This document shows, one piece after another, positions 15,101 to 27,639 of a stretch of 64,000 nucleotides of DNA. Position 1 is the stretch's first letter; each line of letters starts with the position of its first letter. The stretch covers positions 41,477,970 through 41,541,969 of the forward strand of contig NC_132879.1 of NCBI RefSeq assembly GCF_030463535.1, written 5' to 3'. The position numbers and the translations under genes were made by a program. The notes beneath the pieces were generated by a model. It did no database searches. It worked only from the letters and a program-made list of their open reading frames with translations, and had not been told where the DNA came from. This DNA comes from Salminus brasiliensis (taxonomy: Eukaryota > Chordata > Actinopteri > Characiformes > Bryconidae).

Positions 15101-18100
15101 AGCTTTAGCAGTAAAAAGCAGTCTTCATTTGTAGGTGGAGAACAAAAACAATTTATTTTTGTGTCCCACTGTGATTAAAAGTGCCTAACAGGGTGGTATT
15201 CTCTTATTACAAACCAAGTTTGGAGATGTCAACAATGCAGTATTGTGTGTCATGCTGTTCTTTGCAGATGGCAGGTGATTTTCAACCTGAACATGTGGAA
15301 CAGCATTGCTCGATTCTGGAACAAGGGATTTTTGGCAATGATTATCATCCTTATTGTTCTTTTTCTGGGTATGTGAACTCATCTTTTTCTAACATATACA
15401 TTAGGACAGAGCTTTTATAGTCTAAACAAATGTTAAGCAGAAATTTTCTGTATTGTAGAAGCCATTTTTTTAGCCTACCTGCTTTCAGAATACTCATGGC
15501 TGTACACGACTACTATAATGCTCATGCTCAAAGAAAATATGGTTTTATTTCACAAAATATGAGAATTGTCAGAGTATCTGATAATCTTATTATTTGACAG
15601 TTGGTAACAAGAAGTCTATGTGGTTATTTTTGTTGTAACCCATGGTAGATGCTGTGAGGGAGGTTAGGAAGTACTCTGGAGCCGAACCCAGTAAAGAAGC
15701 CAAAATGAGCCCTAACATGGTTGACCACTTGCATATGAAACTTTTTCGTGCCCAAAGGAATCTGTACATCTCTGGTTTCTCGCTCTTCCTGTGGCTGTAA
15801 GTAGAACCCTTATCTTTCTTTTGGGCTTTCATTTGTTAGGACTCTTCTTCTTGTGAGTTGTTTTCTCATGTGGCATGTTCATCTGGCAGGGTCATGCGAC
15901 GGGTGATCACGCTGATAAATCAGCTGGCAGCAGCTAACAACACCAGCAAAGCTCTTCTTGCCCAGACAGAGGCAGCCAACCAGGCTGCAAGAAAGTACAT
16001 GGAGGACATTGAACTACTCAAGCAGGTCTTTTGCTGTATTTCTTTTAAATATATGCTGAACACAGGCTAAAGATTGACAATCAACACTGACTTTGAGATG
16101 ATAAATTGGCAGAAAAAAAACATTGAACTTGCTTTCTGTAGTTCATTGATAGCCTAATGAATGGATTTAGGATCTATAAAAGAAAAGCAAAGAAAAATGT
16201 TAGACACCATCTAGAAACCTTACCGTTCTCTTTATAAAGCTTACCTGAGCCTTCTCAAAAGCTCAATGTTTAAAGTGTTCTACAGACATGTAGTCAAGCC
16301 AAATGAGTTTTGAGAAGTGCTGATGACTAAAGTTAAAGTCAAATTATGTTGTCCATGATTCCATTTAGAAAAATCCAAGGATGTGAATACTCTTTAGGCA
16401 CTGTATATATTTATTAGTTATATAATGGATGCAATGGGCAATTTGGTTTATTCCTGAAGTGTTCACAGGAGCATGACTTAAATAATCGTTACACTTGATT
16501 GAAGTCCGCAATTACTGATATATGCAAAACCCACCCCCCAAAAACCTATGTATTTTAAACATATTCAAACATTGACAACTGAAGAAATGTAATTTGAAGA
16601 AAAAAAATGTAATTCATAGAAGTTCGGTTTGAGCAGTATGACCAAAATATGTATCAAGTATATTTTCTTTAACATTTGGCAGTTTCACATTATATGCTGG
16701 TGTTTAGTGTTTGTTTTTTTTTTTTGTTTGGTTTTTTGCACCTGATTGTAACTTTATGTAGGGTTATAGCTTACATAGAAAATAAAATCTGAGTATTATA
16801 AGGTTTGCTTGGGCCCACAAAATGACAATACGAGGGAACCAGTTGGCATTAATAAACTTAAAACTGATGAATGATTTAAATAAAACAAAAACAATTATAG
16901 AAACCTGTTAAATAACAGGAAGCCTGTCGATGTAGGTTAAGTGGCTTATTTTCCTATAAATACACACATGCATATTATTACACAAGTGTAAATATTTTTT
17001 TTTATGCAAAACAGAAAAACAAAATTAAACTATATATGGCTTAGACCTGTCATTACTTCATTCTCAAATAATTTGAAAGTTACCACAAAACAAATCATTT
17101 AAAAGTTAATCATCACTGAACTTTAGAAAAAAACAGACTTTAAAGTTTAGTTTTACCCCAGAAAGCCGTTAGTATTAATATTTCAGGAAGGGATGTAAAA
17201 AGATCTCTCAGAAATTTCCCAGTCGTTCCCTTATCTGGGGAAAATAATGCGGACAACATTTTAAAACAACTGTCAGCATGGCAATGTCAAAATGTCCTAG
17301 AATTTTCAGCCCACAAGCAGACTGCAAGATCTGTAAAGAAGCCCCCAATCGTTCTAAAATGTCCTCACAGGACCTACAGGTAGTTCTTGCCACAGTTAAT
17401 TAGAAAGAGAATGCACAAGTTTATTTTTTGTGGAAAATGTTTTGAAAAGAAACTTGCTTCCCCAAAAAACAAAAAAAAAAAAACCCAAACATTTGATTAC
17501 TAATAAAATGTGTTCTGATCAGGTCAGTTATAACGGATCAATTATAATATATTTTCCTGGATTGTATACTGTATTTTAATTTTAAAAAATCATTCAACTA
17601 ATATAAAAAATAAAATGAAACCAAAAATGATTAGCCATGACAAGGTATCATGCATCAGTGTTCGTATTTATTTATTTATTTAACCTTGTTGGTACAAATA
17701 TATTAAGGTAGCTGATGGGTCTTGGTGCAAAGATTACAAAAAACACTGTTTAATATTAATGGGTTATATTATCAATGTTTTATATTAACTACAAACAATA
17801 AGCAGTAGATTAGTAGATTATTGTCTATGAAATTATATGCATACTTTCACTAATAAACAGAGGAAGCTTTTCCCCTAATGGTTTAAATACCTGACTCTTG
17901 TGACAATGAGAAGTATAGTATGGCTTTTAGTTCACTATGACTTGTTTGGTGTAGACATGTACAGGTTAATGTTGATTAATGGGTGTATCTGAGATTGTAT
18001 GCTTATTTTAGACTTTGATAGATGGCAAAGACGAAGAAAAGAGTGCACAGAGGAATGAGCTTCTTAGGAAAGAGGTGCAGAAACTCGCAGACGAGTTGAA

Positions 18101-21100
18101 GACATCTACTGAAGGTAAGTAGAACCAACATGTATCTTTTGAATGATTCAACTTGTTCAAGTGTAAAAAAGAAATTTCAGCAGTAGACTAAAAAAATATA
18201 TATTATATTCGATTTGGACACTCTACTGAGTCAGTACTTAACCACTTTGGCAGATGTTACAGCTTGGCAATGCTTTTTGTAGTCTTTATTATATTTTCAC
18301 CCACTCTTTCTTGCAGAAAACTTCTCATGGGCTCTATCACATACAGGGCATATTTAAGATCTACCCACAGATTTTTAATGTGGCTATGTTTGAGAACTTT
18401 GAGGGCCACTTCAAAAGTAACCACATTCTCAAAGAAGTTAATTTGTTTTTAGGTATTTTTGATTGTCCTGTTCTGTCACTGGATCACATTTATTTCCAGA
18501 ATTTGCTAAATTTGGTGGATTACATTCTTCCAACTTCCAAGGCAATGTTTCTTGTGCTGCTATTTACATTCCTGTGTACTATGTACACTCCTGACATGAC
18601 AAGGGGATATGTCTGTTGAGCTCTGCTCAAAGAGAGGTGAAGAAAGGGAGGTGGGGCAGTGGTAGAGTTTTGAGATTTGACGTCTTTGCTGCTGTTGGTT
18701 GCAGCCATGTGTGTTTGAGTAAGGCAAAGAACATAAACACAAAAGAAAAATAGTTTATTTTTTTTACAGATACCATTAATAAACTAACTAAACTAGTCAG
18801 GCACATTCTTAAAATTTGTGCACTGCAGGCTCTTCTTGCTTTCGTTCTGTTATGCTTCATAACAGCACAGTGTGATTCTTAAGGGTGATGTCCACTCATT
18901 CGTTATTGATTTGACTCTACAGCTCTGAAGAAGTCCAAGTCAGAAGTAGGGGTTATGAAGAAACATACGGAGAGCCTATCCAAAGAGTATGACCGTTTAC
19001 TCCAAGACCACCAGAAACTACAGGTAACAAACCCCTTTTTAAATGTAGCTTATGTAGATGTCTTGCTTACCAAATAAATTGTGATGTCATAAATACACAA
19101 AGGAATTCTTGTCCCTGAGGACATGATTTTAACTTGACAGCTTGAAATTTAAATTGGTTAAATTTGAAAGTGTTTAATCTGGATGTTTTCTAAAACATAC
19201 AGTAACTGTTCATTAGAATGCAAGTAGGACCTGAGCCAAAGTACCCAAGTTCCTCACACCAACATAACCATGTTATAGTGTTTGCTTTTATTGGCAGCCA
19301 AGCAAAAAAGATGCTCTATAGTTGAATGACCTTAAAATAGCAGGTCATTACTGGTACTCCAATACTGCTGCCACACTATGCAACTCTGGAAAAGCAGACA
19401 GGACGATGCCCGGAAAACTGCGCAACTGTCATATTTGTATAAAATCCTGTAATATTACTCTACTAATTAAGAGATTCTGAGCATCTGAGGCTAAACCGAT
19501 AGCTGTGTTCCAAAAAGTATGCTACCATGGTAATTACTGTTTAAAACCAGTACCACTGGTTACACATTCATAATTTTTGATTTTGCGATTAGTTCATAGT
19601 TCATTGGTGCACATTAGTATAAAAACTGCCCTGTTGTCTCAAGATTTACATTCATATTTTAACTTTAAACCAGTATGCTTCTGTACTTCTGTATTTCCCA
19701 AAAACAAAGAAATGGGCCTTGCTGTTTAAATACTTTCAGAAGGAACTGTGCTTGAAGCTGTTTTTTCAATGCTAAGCTACTTTTAATAACTGATGCGTGG
19801 AGCACCGGTTGGTTCAGTCTGATTAGCCAGACTGATCTTCATCACATGATCCCAAGAAGATGGATGAGCACTTCATTAAAATGGGCTTCAAAAATGGGCG
19901 TCTAATAGAGTTGCCAGCATCTTCTCCCAGTTTGAATCCCATTGAGATCCATCAGGAAATGGAGCATCATCGAGAAGCAAATGTATGCCTGTGGACATCA
20001 GTCTTCAAAGGATAAACCGAGGGATACCATTTTAACATCAGTGAGAAGTATTCTCCCTGGAGAAATTCTGACTCTAGATAAGTCAGTGGATCAAAGACTT
20101 CTCTTGGTCATATTTAACCATGGCAGTTACATCAGTAAATAGGATTAGTATTTCCGTTCTAAATAAGCACTGTTAAAAATTGTACAAAACAACTATGTAC
20201 ATGTTTACATTATTTCATAGATCTGCATAATTAACAATCAAAGTGGGTTGCCATTTGTTTTTGGCAATTAGCATTTTGCATAATAGCTTGACACACAATG
20301 TTTAGTGTCCTCCATAATGCTTGTCCGTATTAGAAACACGTTTCTATGTTTTTTCAGAACTGTAAAGATGGAACAGTGAAGGTTAACTAGTGACACCAGT
20401 GCTAGTGATTTTGCTTGTGTCTGTGATCAAATTACAGTTAGTTGAGAGAACACTCTTACTTGTGTACATCAACGCTGTATGTAGTGTTTCTTTTTGTCAA
20501 AATTGCTGCACTGGATTTTTATCCTAAATCTAAGTCCATCGAATCTGTGCTACTGAGATTCTCTGAGAAAAAACAGCTTCAGAACGTGCATACTTTACAG
20601 TAGGAATTGGGTTCTTTCTGCATGACCTACATTCATCTCTTCAAAGTTCCAGTGATGCTTATTGAAGTTGGGACATTTATGTTTTGGATTAATGTACTAG
20701 CAAGTTTTCTAAATAGTTTGACAATGAGTAGATTGGAGACTTTTTTTTGAGCAGCTGAGGCTAACTCGTGCGTTTGTTAAACTTGGATGAAACTGCATTT
20801 GTGATCCTTGGATAAATATTTGCCTCCAGTGTGCAGTGGTTATAGTATTATGGGTAGTTTCAGCTTTATATATTTTTTTAATTGATAAAAGATGGTTTAT
20901 TGATGGTGCCATTATTTCAAGATCTATGTGTTTTCTTTTGATCTGTATACCCATTACTACCATGCAGATTGAACAACCAGCTTGGGGACTGGGTAAACTG
21001 AGCATCTTAAAATATTACTGTGGTATATGGTAATACCAAGGACAGGGGTTATCGTAAACTGTGCAAGAGTGATGTCTGAGAGCGAGCGACTGGTGGACAA

Positions 21101-21375
21101 AGGTGTTTGGCTACAGATACACAAAGTATCATACAGCGCAGTACAGCTGCCATTAGTCATTGTCGGTCATAACATAAAACTGAAGTGCATTTTGAGCTGT
21201 TAATTTTTTAGATATCCTGTGATCAATCTGTTAAAAACAAAACAAACAAAAAATGGTTTCATTACACCTGTTTTATTCACAAATACAGACCTGTTACTCA
21301 GATCAGTCATCTGTCACTTATTCTTTTTCTCTGTCCTAGAATCAGACTGGGAGTGAAGATAAGAAGGATCTGTGA
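11048..21375 (+). CDS. bcap29: BCAP29, B-cell receptor-associated protein 29 (complete, 7 coding exons)
   Basis: A BAP29/BAP31 family ER membrane protein that helps sort and retain client membrane proteins and links to ER stress and apoptosis signalling. Coding exons: 11048-11139, 15268-15368, 15649-15796, 15890-16025, 18012-18114, 18923-19023, 21340-21375. They total 717 bp, 238 residues plus TGA (human 241). The N-terminus MTLQW is nearly identical to the human one. Three membrane segments lie at about residues 7-27, 45-64 and 100-118. A cytosolic coiled coil runs from about 130 to 227, rich in Lys and Glu with heptad Leu. The protein ends KKDL, a canonical KKxx COPI retrieval signal (human KKRL). 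The leader exon starts at 11039, leaving 'caaaaATGA' as the start context. Intron 1 of the coding part (11140-15267) is swollen by nested Tc1-like elements. It follows DUS4L in the same orientation, as in human. Confidence 0.95.
12112..12182. repeat. Long G homopolymer followed by overlapping palindromes
   Basis: A run of about 29 G is followed directly by two interleaved inverted repeats in about 40 bp: TCAACAGGA/TCCTGTTGA and AGGATGAGATC/GATCTCATCCT. A T-run follows at 12180-12188. It sits in a BCAP29 intron. It may be a real hairpin or a sequencing/assembly artefact at the homopolymer. Confidence 0.6.
13081..14770 (+). mobile_element. Older Tc1-like element, split by a younger Tc1 insertion
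   Basis: The left part, 13081-13300, begins CACTGGATGAACAAAAGTATTGGGACACC after a TA, a known Tc1-family terminus. The right part, about 14505-14770, carries the transposase block encoding a '[16 protein letters not shown]' type peptide (Tc1 R-x-W-x-x-x-H region) and a 'gagaatgttacctgcttgactccattgtgccaac' block. The two halves belong together and are separated by the element at 13308-14488. The right terminus is lost near 14770. Related pieces occur at 22310-22600 and 63689-64000. Confidence 0.7.
13308..14488 (-). mobile_element. Tc1/mariner element with TA target duplication, transposase on minus strand
   Basis: The element is 1181 bp, from CAGTGGGGG at 13308 to CCCCACTG at 14488, with TA on both sides (13306-13307, 14489-14490). 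Long terminal inverted repeats share 'aagtatttagtcacc', 'cacttaaaaa' and 'acatcataggtagacctcaac'. On the minus strand the Tc1 transposase is readable: [18 protein letters not shown], then [16 protein letters not shown], then [17 protein letters not shown] and the block ending RGWVF, followed after one stop by [16 protein letters not shown] and a distal DDE block. The defects I see are a Gln-to-TAG change at about 13814-13816 and frame breaks near 14125-14200 and in the N-terminal part, so it is dead but fairly young. Confidence 0.9.
15369..18011 (+). other. BCAP29 introns 3-5 (excluding exons 15649-15796 and 15890-16025)
   Basis: The long intron 16026-18011 is AT-rich. It contains simple A and T runs and a (TTTA)n stretch near 17665-17682. 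I see no conserved reading frame, and the minus-strand frame at 17208-17393 has no splice or homology support. Confidence 0.5.
18230..18620 (-). mobile_element. Possible Tc1-like remnant in antisense, BCAP29 intron
   Basis: The order of phrases ('ttggcaatgctttttgtagt', 'ctacccacagatttttaatg', 'gagggccacttcaaaagtaa') resembles the antisense of a Tc1 transposase gene. The plus-strand reading frame of 121 codons over it is then only a shadow. Decay is heavy, so this is tentative. Confidence 0.35.
19790..20150 (+). mobile_element. Tc1/mariner remnant (transposase C-terminal part), BCAP29 intron 7
   Basis: The plus strand encodes a decayed transposase end. After 'tctcccagtttgaatcccattgag' (the S-x-x-x-NPIE motif) it continues 'aaatggagcatcatcgagaagcaaatgtatgcc' (I-I-E-K-Q-M-Y) and 'ggacatcagtcttcaaaggataaacc'. 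Frameshifts are present and I could not place the termini. It lies in the 2.3 kb intron 19024-21339, where I see no other recognisable feature. Confidence 0.6.
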
Positions 21376-21966
21376 GCAAACCAGTCAGCAGCTTCGAACA
21401 GCTCCAAACAGCATGTCTTCACCCACGTTCCTTTTGGATTCACCCTTCATGTTGCCAAAGAAATACATAATTAACAGAGCAGATCCACATAGATGCGCAA
21501 AAAAGACCCTGTGGAAGCATTACTGTTCATTTTAGGTTCTGAATTACATTGTCGCCTAACTGCATAATTATGCAAAGCTGGTCAGAAGGCTGGTGTTATG
21601 ATCAGGGACAGTTTGAGATTTAAATTTATAAATGAATGTTTGAGATTACTCAGTTTACACAATCTGTATTCGTTTTAGGAATTTTAGTTACTTAAAGTTT
21701 TTAGTACACAGTGTGATTTAAAATGTTTGTTTTAGCATATTTTTGTATTTAAAGCAAGGATGTGTCTTTCTAGTTAAATGTTCCTTAATTTGACAGACAT
21801 GTCTAGTTAAGAACATGTGTATTGAGACTAGGTAAAAAAGAGAGCTATGCTGAATAAATTGTGTAATGCATGTAAATGTGGGGGTTGTGTTCATACACAT
21901 CACTTTCTTTGAGGTGTTTTTGCTTGTCTCCTGAATGAGCAATGACTATACTTGTGACAAAGTGAA

Positions 21967-21972
21967 AATAAA
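21967..21972 (+). terminator. BCAP29 polyadenylation signal
   Basis: AATAAA about 590 bp after the BCAP29 stop, in the context 'gtgaaaataaaccaaatgg', followed by a T/G-rich stretch. An earlier AATAAA near 21855 is a possible alternative. Confidence 0.5.
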
Positions 21973-22309
21973 CCAAATGGATTTTGTTTGTTTGCTTATT
22001 TTATCTCAGTGAATCTGTTCTTCAGATCTCATATCACTGTTTTGAATTTAAATGTATTTTAAGTTGCACATGTCTAATTTTATTTCAAAAGGTTGTGAAA
22101 CAAAACAACAAATCCCAATGCATTTTTATGAACTGTAAGTATTATAAAACTATATGTAGAGGTAGAAGTATGTCACAATTAAACATAGCAGGTACTTTGA
22201 TTTAGTAAAGTAGCTGTAGCCTGTATGACCCCATTTTTTTTGGGGGGGGGGCTTTGTCTTCATCAGCTGATGCATTGTTGATTTACATTTAAAAAAAGGA
22301 ATGAAGTGC

Positions 22310-22600
22310 AAGTCAATCCAATAGACGAGTCATGCATCCGACAGTAGTGCATTGTGCCAAGTGTAAAGTTTGGTGGAGGAGGGATTATTATTATGGCCTC
22401 AAACTGATAGAACACCTTTGGGATTAATTACAGCGGAGACTGTGAGCCAGGCCTTCTTGTCTAACATCAGTGTCTGACCTCACAAACGCACTTCTGGAAG
22501 AAGGGTAAAAAATCTCTATAAACACACTCCTAAACCTTGTGGAAAGCCTTCTCAGAAGAGTTGAAGCTGTTATAGCTGCAAAGGGTGTTTCAAAGTTTTT
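22310..22600 (+). mobile_element. Internally deleted Tc1-like element
   Basis: The block 'tgtgccaagtgtaaagtttggtggaggagggat' jumps directly to 'atagaacacctttgggat', then 'gtgagccaggccttcttgtctaacatcagtgtctgacctcacaaa' and 'gaagctgttatagctgcaaaggg'. These are early and late parts of one Tc1 transposase gene with the middle missing. The family appears to be that of the split element at 13081-14770. Confidence 0.7.
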
Positions 22601-25339
22601 TGAAGTTTAAACATTTAATATTGGCGGCACTACTTTTTGCAAACTGAAGACATTAATGTAGACATTAAAGACTAGTGATAGTATATCTTTGATCTTGGAT
22701 GTGGCACAGCTGATACAATAAATACAATAAATTACATTGCTGGTGCACAGGTAGGTTCTTGCCTTGTATTTTGTAAATTCATATTGTTGTATGACGAGTT
22801 TAAAGAGTACTCTAAATTGGTGTGACCTTAGCAAGAAAAAGTATAGTTTAATAGACATGATACATTTTCTTTGTTTATAATAAAATAGTGTATAGTTTGA
22901 TATATAACCTAGGTTATTTATGTTACAAAATATTTAACTTTGCATTAATCTGACTGACGCTGACTAAGCGGCAATACCAAATCACTATTCTTCGATTATG
23001 TCACACTACAGAGCCTGTATTTTTTTTTACAAGGCTTATGTTCAGGCCTGAGTCTAAACATCTCATTTTCCCCCTCTGTCAGGCACCAAGCTAGTTAATT
23101 AAACTTTTATTTATTGTAACGTGTTGTGCTGCATTTAGAGACACTCTGAACAACATTCTTTGTATTCCTTTCAGTAAGTCTGATGTTTGTGTAAAATGTA
23201 TTAGTGGTTAGACAGCCAGCTAGCTAACATAAGTGTTAAATGTGCTGCACTCTGAAGTATTTATACTGGGTTTGGACAGCACTCTGGCCAAATGTATTTT
23301 CTGATCTGTCCAAATAGCGTAAAACATTTTTTCTTCTTTTACTTATCACCAGTGTGGTGACTTTCTCGCAGCAGCTTGGGGGATTGTAGTAGTTTTGGTT
23401 TGTCTCAGCAGCAGTTGAACTCTGTTTTCCAAGGGGAAAATCCTCTTTACTTCTTGTTCTTTAGGCTGCGCTGTAAGCTCAGTGAAGGTGGTCTGAGAAA
23501 ACACTGGCTTTGGAAGAAGCCAAATGAGTAGGCGTGTCTGGCCCTGCATCTGATCTCTTGCGCAAACTCTGGTTGCAAATGTGAAAACATGGCGGTGTGG
23601 TGTGTCTTAACTTTCTCCTGACAGGGAAATTGGAGGTTCGCCAATCTATGCAGCTGAACAGCTCAACATGGGTTTTACCCATGCTGATAAATGAAAAAGG
23701 GATTTCCTTATATTCATACCCTGGTGAAACAGTAAATTGTCATAAACAAAGTTTCTAGCCAAAGTCATGATTTTTTTTTTCTCCAATGGCACACAGGCAT
23801 TGGGTTTATTTATTATTAGTATTATTATTTTAGTATTCTTCAAGGGTGCACAATAAACTGTTCCGAAGACACAACAACGCTTTTGTAGGAATTGTTTTTA
23901 TTGAATGGATAATTAGCATTTTCTACAAACATTTGTAGAAAAATAGAATTGTTGGATCTGTTGCCTGTATTTGATTCATGTTCTTAAGGGATGCAAATAT
24001 TTTTAGAGTCTTTTTAAAAAGATGCATGTTCACACACGAAAAAAAAAAAACATCCCCACTGTAATGTGTAATGTGGAGCTGTTTTATTTAGTATCTTGTT
24101 ACGTGTACATTGTTTAAAATACCATCAAAAAGCAGCTCAAACTGTTGCCTATGATAGTTAAAGGAGACTTAGACCTGGTTATTGTTAGAGTGCCAGAATC
24201 CTAAACATCTTCAAAAAACATTGTAAAAGTGGACAGTCCAAAGACCCTGAAGAACCTGGCAAGATTCTGTATGGAGCAATGGACTAACATTCCTGTTTTT
24301 ACTACTACTTTTTGCTTATCTTTACCAAAGCTAACAAAAGTACTCTTTGGTCAATTGCATTGAAAAAATACTTTTTTTAATTTTTTAATCTTTAGCATTT
24401 TTTTTTTACTTTTTCTTTTTACCATAAAAAGCCATTCATGTCTTTCCTAGAATTCTTGCATATTTATTAAAAAAAAACTTCTATGACATAAAGGCATTTT
24501 TTTAATTTAAAGCAGGACATTCACTTTTTAATTATAAAAAATTAAGCACTGAATAAAACTATACAGACTGACATAGCAAGGAATAAATGCCATGTTTCTT
24601 TGCTTTAGAAAAAAGTTGCTGGTAAAGTTCGATTATTCCAAATGAACAAAACTTCAAGAAGCTTCCTAATGAATCAAGGAACAAATCATAGGCCAAGTGA
24701 AACCAAGGATATCTGTATGAACGATCAAGTTAAGAACCTGAGGATAAATCAGTGTTGACTATTTTACTTTCCATTTTTGGCACATTTAAACATGCGTGCA
24801 CACATACAAACCATACATACTATTACATGTTTTACAACAGTGAAGGTGATTTTTCTGACTTACATACTCATTTGATCATACACCTGTTTGTTTGCCCAAA
24901 GTGGTGTTGGGAAACAAATCACAGCAAGATAACATGAAAAGCACAATGGTGAGTACTTTAAAAACCCAAAAGCACAGTTCAACTCTTGACAATGATACAT
25001 TCAATAGAAGCAAATGAGACGCGTTCAAAAATATCTCTGAACAGCCCATATTTTAAAATAATACACAGTGTATTGGTCAGTGTTTTAGGTTCATATTTAC
25101 TGCATTTAGCTGACACTCTTATATAGAGCAACTTACAAGGTTGTTCATATTACAGAGGTGGGCCAATGTAGTGTTACCCAAGGGCTCTTACTGGTGTAGC
25201 ACAGCATAGCATCCAGACCATGAATCAAACTTCAGCTTCCCACATTGTGTGTGTAGTTCACTGGTAGGTATTTGTGTTATTCATTGTGCCACACCAACTG
25301 AGGGTTAAGCTATTGGTAAAAAAAGATGACCTGATTTCC

Positions 25340-25530
25340 AAAAGTGTCTTGGCTGTGCTGCCCTTTTAAGGTCTATCCACAAATTGCAACGATGACTATG
25401 GCAAAACCTTCATCTTGCACCTTTTGAGGTAGTCCATTGTGGATTTTGAGGTATGTTCAGGTTATCCAGCTGTGGAACCCATCCTCTTTTCATCTTAATT
25501 TTTTTTACATTTTATTTTAGATGGTGTGAT
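25340..25530 (-). mobile_element. Tc1-like remnant, antisense
   Basis: Read on the minus strand, this gives the Tc1 block with 'cctcaaaatccacaatggactacctcaaaaggtgcaagatgaaggttttgccat' followed by 'gtggatagacctt', the same family as the remnant at 1017-1340. Stops and deletions abound. The stretch from 25530 to 25930 may be more of the same element, but I cannot show it. Confidence 0.5.
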
Positions 25531-25929
25531 TGCTACCAGAGATTTGCTAGAATTTTATTGAATCCGTTCTTCCCACTGCCACTGAAATGTTCCCTGTGCC
25601 AACTGCAAAACAAGCACAAAGGATGTTAAATTCACCCCTGTGCTCAACAGTTGAAGAAGGGTTCGTTCCATTAAAGTTTGCAAATAGCTTTGCTCATTGC
25701 AACAAATCAGGCTTCTTTTGAAAACGTCAATTTTGTGCTGAAGATGCAGGAAATGTTTTTTTTGGGTGACTTTTCCATGATAATTACATTTGTGTCACTG
25801 CATTGTAGAATAGTGCACTACCATTCAAGAGTCTGCTAAATCTTCTAAGGTTTTTTAGTCAAATGGGGGGTTTTGATTTGCTTTTCTAGCAATTATTTGA
25901 GTAGTTCTCTCAGATTTTTTTGTTAGTCT

Positions 25930-26385
25930 TCTAGACCTGTCTTGTGTCAGTAGTCCAGGCTGGTGGAGGTGGTGTAATGGTGTGGGGAATGCTATCTTGG
26001 CACACTTTGAGTTTGTTCTCACTATCTGTCAAAACTTTGAGTATTGTTGCTGACCATGCGAATACCTTATGCTCGCTATTTACCCATCTTCTAAAGGCTA
26101 CATCCATCATGCCATGAAGCAAAAGTTGTCAGAAACTTGTTTCATCAACATGACAGTGAATTTAGTGTTTTCACTGGTTGAAATCGAATCCAATGCACCT
26201 CTGGGTAGAAGGGAGGATTCACATCATCAAAAATCTGCTGGATTTGTGTGACCATGTCAACATGAAGCATAAACCTCAGGGAGTATTTCCAACACCCATG
26301 CCACAAGGAGCTGAACCTGTTTTGAGAGCCAGCGGAAACCCTACCCAGTATTAGTATAGTGTTCCTGACAAGGTGCATAGTGAGT
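25930..26385 (+). mobile_element. Tc1-like transposase remnant, second family
   Basis: The plus strand shows 'caggctggtggaggtggtgtaatggtgtggggaatgctatcttggcacactttga', then 'tttcatcaacatgacagtgaattta', 'ggagattcacatcat'-like and 'gtatttccaacacc' blocks. These follow the order of a Tc1 transposase gene from the GGG-MVWG region to the C-terminus. It is decayed. A terminus of the same family ('gtacactcactggccattttatta') may be the piece at about 32815. Confidence 0.6.
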
Positions 26386-26407
26386 GTAAATGTATGTGCA
26401 GACAATC

Positions 26408-27570
26408 AAAATGATTTAGCCCGATTACACAATAGGTTGATCAGCAAAATGTACAAACTTTCAGCTGTTTGCAATAAACCAATCAAACAAGACCAATTTA
26501 AATCGCTCAACACAACTCATTTCTCCAAATTCAAGACACAATTCCACTTTTAATGACCACTGCAGTCTCAGAATTATTCTTCATGACAAACATATTTGGT
26601 ACTTGGTAAGAGCGTGTTTATGCTGTTATGACCTGCTGCTAATGTGATGCATAGACACTTTGAGATATGCTGGATTTAACTGTCATGTTGGAATGTCCAA
26701 TGTTGCCCAAGCTGCACCTTCCTCACAGAAGGCATTGATCCTGATACTTGATTTAAGGCTTAATTTTTCCTTTTCCTTCTCCAGGCGTACTACTGATGTA
26801 AACATACCCAAAACATTCCAGTTTTGCTTCATCGCGCCACAGAAGTTTTAGAATTTTGTTCTGTGGAGTGATGAAATAAAACTTGAGCTTTTCAGGCCCA
26901 TGGATCAACAGTATGTCAGAAGGAGGGAGTTTGAAGAAAACACTGAAAAGAACACCCTGCCTTCATTGAAGTATGATACGCTGGGCTTAATTTGTTTTAA
27001 GCACTGAAAACATGCAGTGTGTACAGGGCAAGATGGATTCAATCAGGTATCAGGAAATTCTAGGAGAAAACATCATGCTTTCTGTGAGGAAGCTGAAGCC
27101 TAGGCATTACTTGACCTTCCAACAGTTATCCCAAGCAACATCCACCAAGGTTTGGTTTGGTTTTAGATGTCCTGGAAGATTCAGTATTGCCTGACTTGAA
27201 CCCCATAGATAATCTTTGTGGGGATTTAAAGAAGGTGGTTGCAGCACCCAAACCCAAGAGTATCAGTGAACTGGAGGCCACTGTTAGCCTATTCCTCATG
27301 GATGCTGCCAAAAGCTGATGTCTAGATATGCATCATGTTTGCAGCAGGTCAGAAGAGCAAAGGGTTTTACTAAGTACTAAAGACACTTGATGTCATAAAT
27401 AGGGTTGAATAATTCTGAGACTGCAGCCTTCAGTAAAAGTGTGCATTTAGTGTCGAATTTGTGTCAAAAACACTTGTTATATTAGTTGTGTTAAGCTATT
27501 TAAGTTCTTGTTTGAACAGCTGAAAGTAAAATGTGCTAATTAACCTAATTTGCAATGGCCAATGTCTAGC
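26408..27570 (+). mobile_element. Tc1-like element with long inverted terminal repeats
   Basis: The left end (about 26408-26580) contains 'cagctgtttgcaataaaccaatcaaacaagacc'. The right end (about 27400-27570) contains its reverse complement type, 'gttgtgttaagctatttaagttcttgtttgaacagctg...cctaatttgcaatgg'. Between them the plus strand carries a decayed transposase, clearest at 27185-27290 (LPDLNPID, then AAPKPKSISELEA). It abuts the previous remnant. Same family as 38290-39990. Confidence 0.75.
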
Positions 27571-27639
27571 TATCAAATGTCTATCTATCTGTTTAGCTAT
27601 CTAAGTATTTTGACAGTGACACTTTTTTTTGTATGTTTG

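Noticed and set aside
18254..18619. A 121-codon plus-strand frame in a BCAP29 intron
   Set aside because: BCAP29 exons join in frame without it, it has no recognisable domain, and the DNA resembles antisense of an old Tc1-like gene.
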